Positions 55,992 to 60,765 of a stretch of 60,765 bases of DNA are shown here, piece after piece; within the stretch, counting starts at the first letter, position 1; the number at the start of each line of letters is the position of its first letter. The translations under genes and the position numbers were made by a program. This DNA is from Purshia tridentata. Its lineage: Eukaryota; Streptophyta; Magnoliopsida; Rosales; Rosaceae. The stretch lies in NCBI GenBank assembly GCA_003254885.1, contig QANT01002082.1:1-60765 (forward strand). The letters are read 5' to 3'. The notes under the pieces are model-generated. The model saw nothing but the letters and a program-made list of their open reading frames with translations, made no database searches and had not been told where the DNA came from.

Positions 55992-58900
55992 ATGAACTTC
56001 ACGCACCGTGCCATCGCAACGGTAGCATTCCCCTGTTTCCCTCTAAACCCTACTCCCAAAACTTTAATTGCCCCAAAGAAGTTCACTCACCTGCGTTCAC
56101 TGAACAAAACCCTTATACAACAAGTAAACCCCAAATTAAGCTTCCAAATTAGAGCTTCGGCAACGGCAAGTGATGATAGCCAAACTCCGTGGTGGCTGAA
56201 CGTGTTGCCAACCAAAGCTTTCGGGGCCGAAAAATTTCTTAGGCTGATTTCAGGTGCGACCGCTAGCCCCATTGCCCAGTACGTTTCGGAACCCACCACG
56301 TTTCTTCATTCTCTGGATCCCAGAATCAAATTGGTACGATTATTTTTTGTGGGTATATGTTGGTTTTTGATAATATTTGGTGGGCTAGTTCTGATTTGGT
56401 TTCCCGGGTTTTGACGGCTTAACCCCTGGTTTTGATAACTCTAGCTGAAATGGTTTATGGGTATTGATGGAATTGGAAATTAAATTTTGGAGTTTGGATT
56501 TTGCATCTTGCATTTTGGATTTTGGGTATTTCAGTTTGTTTTTCATTTCATTGAGTTTCTATTCTTATGTGTTTGATCTGTATATGTTGCGGAACAATAT
56601 GATAGATTGGCCAACAGGTTCTTTCTTCTTTTTATTTTTAACTTTCAGTATGTATAGAAAATCAAAATTTGTACACTTTACGTGGGATCTAAGAAATCGT
56701 TCGACTCTGCTAATTGGTTGCAGCTGTAGGTCTTCTGAGTTGTAATTGTTTTAAAATAAAAATTTTAAATGAAATAACGCAAAGTTGTTCTTTCCTTGTC
56801 CTTTCATTTTCTGGTGGTCAAGGAGAGAGTTAAGGAACATTTAACGGTTTCTTTAGGCATAGTGCAATAAATTGCTATGATAGTCTCTGATAAGATGACA
56901 GAGTTGAGCTATATGAACCTCAGGTCACCAAGTTTCAATTGATTTGTTAAACGTGGTGGCTCTCATACCTTGATGAAATTACTATTTAAATTCTAAGGTA
57001 ACTAATATTGGAAAGTAAAAACATCATATAAAATAGCAACTTTCAGTCGAACCAAATTTTTGAAATATGATATATCACATGATTAGCATATGAAAGTGGA
57101 GGCTGTTTACTTTGTGAAAACACACTTAAACAATCCACTGGCAATGATATTGTTCTGCATCCTGGAGGTTTTTTCTTTCTCAAATGTCTATTTGTGAATG
57201 ACAGCTAACTGTCAGCATATTTGAATGATAAGCGAATTATGGGAAAGTAAACATATTTAATTCTTTAGATTCTGTTGTATTTAAAAAACTTGAAATTTAG
57301 ACATGTTGATCATGCAGGTTTGGCTTTTGGCTCTAGTTGTTTTACCAGCAAGGTCACATATAATACTGCGTTTTGGTTTAGTAATATACTTGGCCATTTT
57401 GTCAATATGGATTCTGCCAAGACAAACATGGATGGTAAGTAACTAAGTACCATCTTTTGAGTCAGGAGCTGGTTCTAATTTGCTCAATGTTTTGATATTC
57501 TTTTAAAGCATCCCCCTTTTTTTTCTTTTTTTCTTTCGTTTTCTTTTTTCTGAATAGATAATCAATGTACTAATGCAGGAAATTTTCTTGGATACAGGAC
57601 CAACTGGGAAGAGTGTCTTTGATTTCTGGAATTTTATTCATTACGCTGGGGCTGGGTTCAGATGGTGCACCGCCCCTTGTTCAGTTGAGAACCCCACCTC
57701 CTGCAATGATGGGATTATCAAATGTTCCTGCATCTCTGGGAGGTTACTCATATTTAATTATGAAGCTAGGACCATTACATTTTACCAGGAAAGGCTTGTC
57801 TGTAGCAAGCACAGCTGCTTGTTTGACCTTTACTGTAAGTTACTTCTATCTTTTCTTGGTACACCTTTTGCCTTCCATTTAATAAGAACATCTTTTGATG
57901 CCCATTGTTAAAATCACATTATGAGCTTGTCTATGTAGCATATGGAGGTCCAAATTAAATTTGAGAAGGGAGTGGTGTAACTCAAAACAAGTCTGGCATG
58001 TTTATATTTCTTTTATTCGTGCAATTCATGACTTGAAAATATGTAGACTAGACTACACATAAGTGATTTGAATACAAAAAAAATGCTTTTGATTAATCTA
58101 AGAACTGGGGCTCATATTTTTGTGAAAGGTCTTCCAAAGTGCAAGCCTTTGCCTGACAACCACAACCCCTGAAGAACTTGCATTTGCCTTGCGGTGGTTT
58201 ATGCTCCCTTTGACAAATCTTGGTGTTCCAGTGGGTGAAATTATTCTTACCCTCTTGCTTTCATTGAGGTTCATCAGTCTAGTGTTCGATGAGGTACGGT
58301 GATTGGTCAATTAGACTAGTGTTAAGTTATTTCAAATTTTATTTTAGAGAAAAGTCAATTTTATAAAACTTCTAAATTCTACTAAAAATTAAATCTACCC
58401 TCTTTTGAATATACTCATAATGTGTTGGTAGGTCCGTAACGTTGCATTGGGGATTGTATCTCGTAAGATAAACTGGGAACAGTTGACAATGGTGGAGACA
58501 ATCGATGGTAAGAATATATTGCATTCATATATGAAGATTTTTATTGTTTTTTTTAATAATTGTTTTTCTCTCCCTTATCCATAAAAATGAAGTCTGAGTT
58601 GTTGGGTCCTCAAAGCAGTAATAGTTGTATGCTGGCTAAATTTCATCATAAGATAAGGTTCCTATGCTATTCAAATGGTACATGAGATTTTGGCCCGTCC
58701 TTGTTTATGGATATTGTCAAGCAAATTCTGGCATATATGAAATTTCATTTTAGCTTGAGTTTGTCAATCTGACTCCTTCGTATTTTACGAACTATTGTGC
58801 TACTGTCCTATGTTGAAGATGTTTCATTGGTATTAAAACTGGTACTGGTAGTTCTGGTATTTTTAGTGTTTGCATGTATACATATACATATACTATTATT

Positions 58901-59785
58901 GTCAGAAATAAATTCAGAGTTACACCTCAGAAAGTTCAAATGAATTCTTTACTTCTGTTGGTTAACAGTCATGTGTAGTGGGATTCTGAGTTTTAGCTTT
59001 CTATCCTCTCCACCCCATAATGCCAATTCCAAATTATTGACCAGATACGTAGGTTGTCCCTCCCTCCCCACCAGATTCTTAACTTCATGTTCAGGTCTCT
59101 TGCGATTGTGACTGAATGTTTTTAATATTATTGGCTGTATACAGACAGCCAGTTTTCTTCCTTTACACTGGTCATTACATGCTTCCATATATCTCATGGG
59201 TTGAAAATTCCAGAATTAATTACTTCTGGTCTCTAAGATGGAGAACTACTTCATATTTTCTAAAGCACTAGTGTAAGTTGATAGCTCAGGTGACGAGGGA
59301 CGAATTGATATGAAAACTTTAGCTATATGAATACTGTCTTAAAAACTTTTTCTTGGATAAATTTCTCATTAAAATCTTTTTATTTCTGATTTGGTTGTTC
59401 TTTTGCAGTTTTGTTTGCCTACTTTCGTCGGGTCTTCAAAAATATTTTTAGCCATGCAGAGCAGATTTCACAGGTCTGTGCATCAATTTAACTTGCAAAT
59501 GCTTCTCTCTGCCCAATTGATCTGTTGTTATATAATATGTCTGTTGAAAGTGTTTTACTTGCTGAATAAAAAGGAAAATAAAAAACAGTGATTCCCGTTT
59601 TTAATGCTTTACCAACTCTATGGCTCTTATAGGCAATGATTGTCAGAGGTTTTAGAGGCAACTGCAACACTCATAAAATTTACTTATTATCGGATCCATC
59701 CATTGGGATAGCAGATATTGTTTCCTTGTTATGTCTGGTTGGTGTGATAAGTACTGCTGTCTTGTCTGACTACTATCTTATCTGA
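55992..59785 (+). CDS. ABCI12: ABCI12-like chloroplast protein, CbiQ/EcfT family
   Basis: Seven exons join in frame to 384 residues: 55992-56333, 57318-57434, 57598-57834, 58129-58293, 58432-58507, 59409-59473 and 59633-59785. Residues 1-60 are rich in Thr, Lys, Arg and Asn with few acids, fitting a plastid transit peptide. The rest is a polytopic membrane protein of the CbiQ/EcfT group, the transmembrane scaffold of energy-coupling-factor transporters. Segments include VWLLALVVLPARSHIILRFG, ISGILFITLGLGS and IADIVSLLCLVGVISTAVL. MIVRGFRG (336-343) corresponds to the Arg-Gly coupling motif that contacts the ATPases. In bacteria such systems import vitamins or metal ions; the plant substrate is not established. 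Start chosen as the first ATG of the open exon. Confidence 0.93.
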
Positions 59786-60765
59786 TATGCAGTGCAACTC
59801 TTGCCTTGGTAATCCTTCTTTTCTTTCTCCCCCTATTTGTATGTTGACAGGTTTGAATGATAATTTTTGCCTTGCACTTATGTCTCTGACCTGATCAATT
59901 TGATTGACAGGGGGAAAAGATTGTTGATAATATGGCACCATATATGGCCTGTATGAGCCATCTGTTAATTCTAGTGGAACTGGTATGATAAGGCGATGGA
60001 TTTTTTCATTTGATGGAAGATAATTCAACAGCAGTTCTGACACAGAAGCGATGGAGGTGCTTCCTGGTTCCTAGTGAATATATGCCCATCAAGAATGAAT
60101 GCATTGTGCAGGTCACTGAAAAGATCACAGATATTTCGTAGCTGTTTTCGATCTTGATCTCTTGCATTCAGGCTATGCAGGCTAAACCGAAACAAGCATA
60201 GAAGTGACATTGTGTTGGATAGTTGAAGCTAGGATTGTTGTCAGAGAAACATTTAGTGTCGAGTTACTATAACAATTTGGTTAGAAGTAGTACATATATA
60301 GTCAAAAGTTTTATTGGATTAGTTGCCAACTTTGGATGCATAGTCTGGATGGTATTTCTGATGGCATATTAAATTTGTTCAAACTGCATCCAAGATTCAA
60401 CTCATTCAAGTCGATCTGAAGCAAAAATTTCATATTCTAATTCTAATTACGTAATAAATCATGTGAGGATCGAAACAATAAAAAATAAAAACTTGAAAAG
60501 AAAACAAATTACAGGAAAGGAATATATATATAGGGAGAGAAGAACTTGTATGTCCCTGTTATAGGGACGTGGCATGAGAGAGAGAGAGAGGTGTTTTACG
60601 AGTTTAGGGTCAAACACGAGACGGATCTGATCCGTTAAGACAATGAATGAAAAAATGCCAACAAAAATCAAGAGAGAGAGAGCTGTTTTAACAAATTTAA
60701 ATATTATAGATGACATGAAAATTCGATATCATTGAGTGACCTAAAGCATTTCCTATATATATATA
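59786..60765. other. 3' UTR of ABCI12 and terminal spacer
   Basis: The first few hundred bases are probably 3' UTR. A GA microsatellite lies at 60578-60590 and another near 60671-60681. No further gene is supported before the window ends. Confidence 0.4.

Noticed and set aside
57573..57911. Alternative 112-codon frame in ABCI12 exon 3
   Set aside because: The other frame, through 57598-57834, continues the membrane protein in frame with both neighbouring exons.

Overview
This is a stretch of plant nuclear DNA. The genes have many short exons with GT-AG borders, AT-rich introns and AT-rich spacers, and the proteins are plant-specific: a TDY-type MAP kinase, a MATH-BTB protein, plastid glutamine synthetase and an AWPM-19 protein. 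The compact introns and small DNA transposons fit a eudicot, possibly a woody rosid such as a Rosaceae species, but the sequence alone does not prove this.

Layout, left to right. (1) 1-2.9 kb: an unassigned minus-strand ORF fragment and a 1.26-kb Harbinger/Tourist-like element with a TAA target duplication. (2) 2.9-7.9 kb: an intact seven-exon dienelactone-hydrolase-family gene (241 aa), followed by a decayed partial tandem copy. (3) 7.9-11.8 kb: gene-poor spacer with a 389-bp hairpin MITE. (4) 12.6-17.8 kb: MPK16-like MAP kinase (561 aa). (5) 19.1-23.2 kb, minus strand: BPM-type MATH-BTB protein (410 aa); its large intron 2 carries a SINE-like insertion, tandem repeats and a GA microsatellite, and its last intron has a GC-AG border. 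(6) 23.6-26.5 kb: remnants of a hAT-like element and a 372-bp MULE-like MITE. (7) 26.6-27.4 kb: intronless organellar-type guanylate kinase (297 aa). (8) 31.3-34.1 kb: membrane-anchored armadillo-repeat protein of unknown function (823 aa). (9) 34.4-36.9 kb: a repeat-rich block with a second copy of the hAT-like family. (10) 37.4-45.5 kb, minus strand: alpha/beta hydrolase (588 aa) with a C-terminal ubiquitin-interacting-motif-like segment. (11) 45.6-48.9 kb: spacer. (12) 49-53.5 kb: chloroplast glutamine synthetase GS2 (432 aa). (13) 54.5-55.4 kb: AWPM-19-like membrane protein (170 aa). (14) 56.0-59.8 kb: chloroplast ABCI12/EcfT-like protein (384 aa).

The genes do not form one pathway; each has its own transcription unit. 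From memory, the order MPK16 - BPM - guanylate kinase - ARM protein - AWPM-19 matches two duplicated Arabidopsis segments (near AT5G19010-AT5G18970 and AT3G06190-AT3G06210), so this region looks like the less fractionated ancestral block. Three products (GS2, ABCI12, guanylate kinase) are probably organellar. The MATH-BTB protein (a CUL3 adaptor family) and the hydrolase with the UIM-like segment both point to ubiquitin biology.

I reconstructed exon borders by hand from splice sites and reading frame. Each multi-exon model closes in frame. I found no sign of a wholly new biological system. The most unusual items are the UIM-like tail on the hydrolase, the splice architecture of the BPM gene, and the pair of related hAT-like elements.
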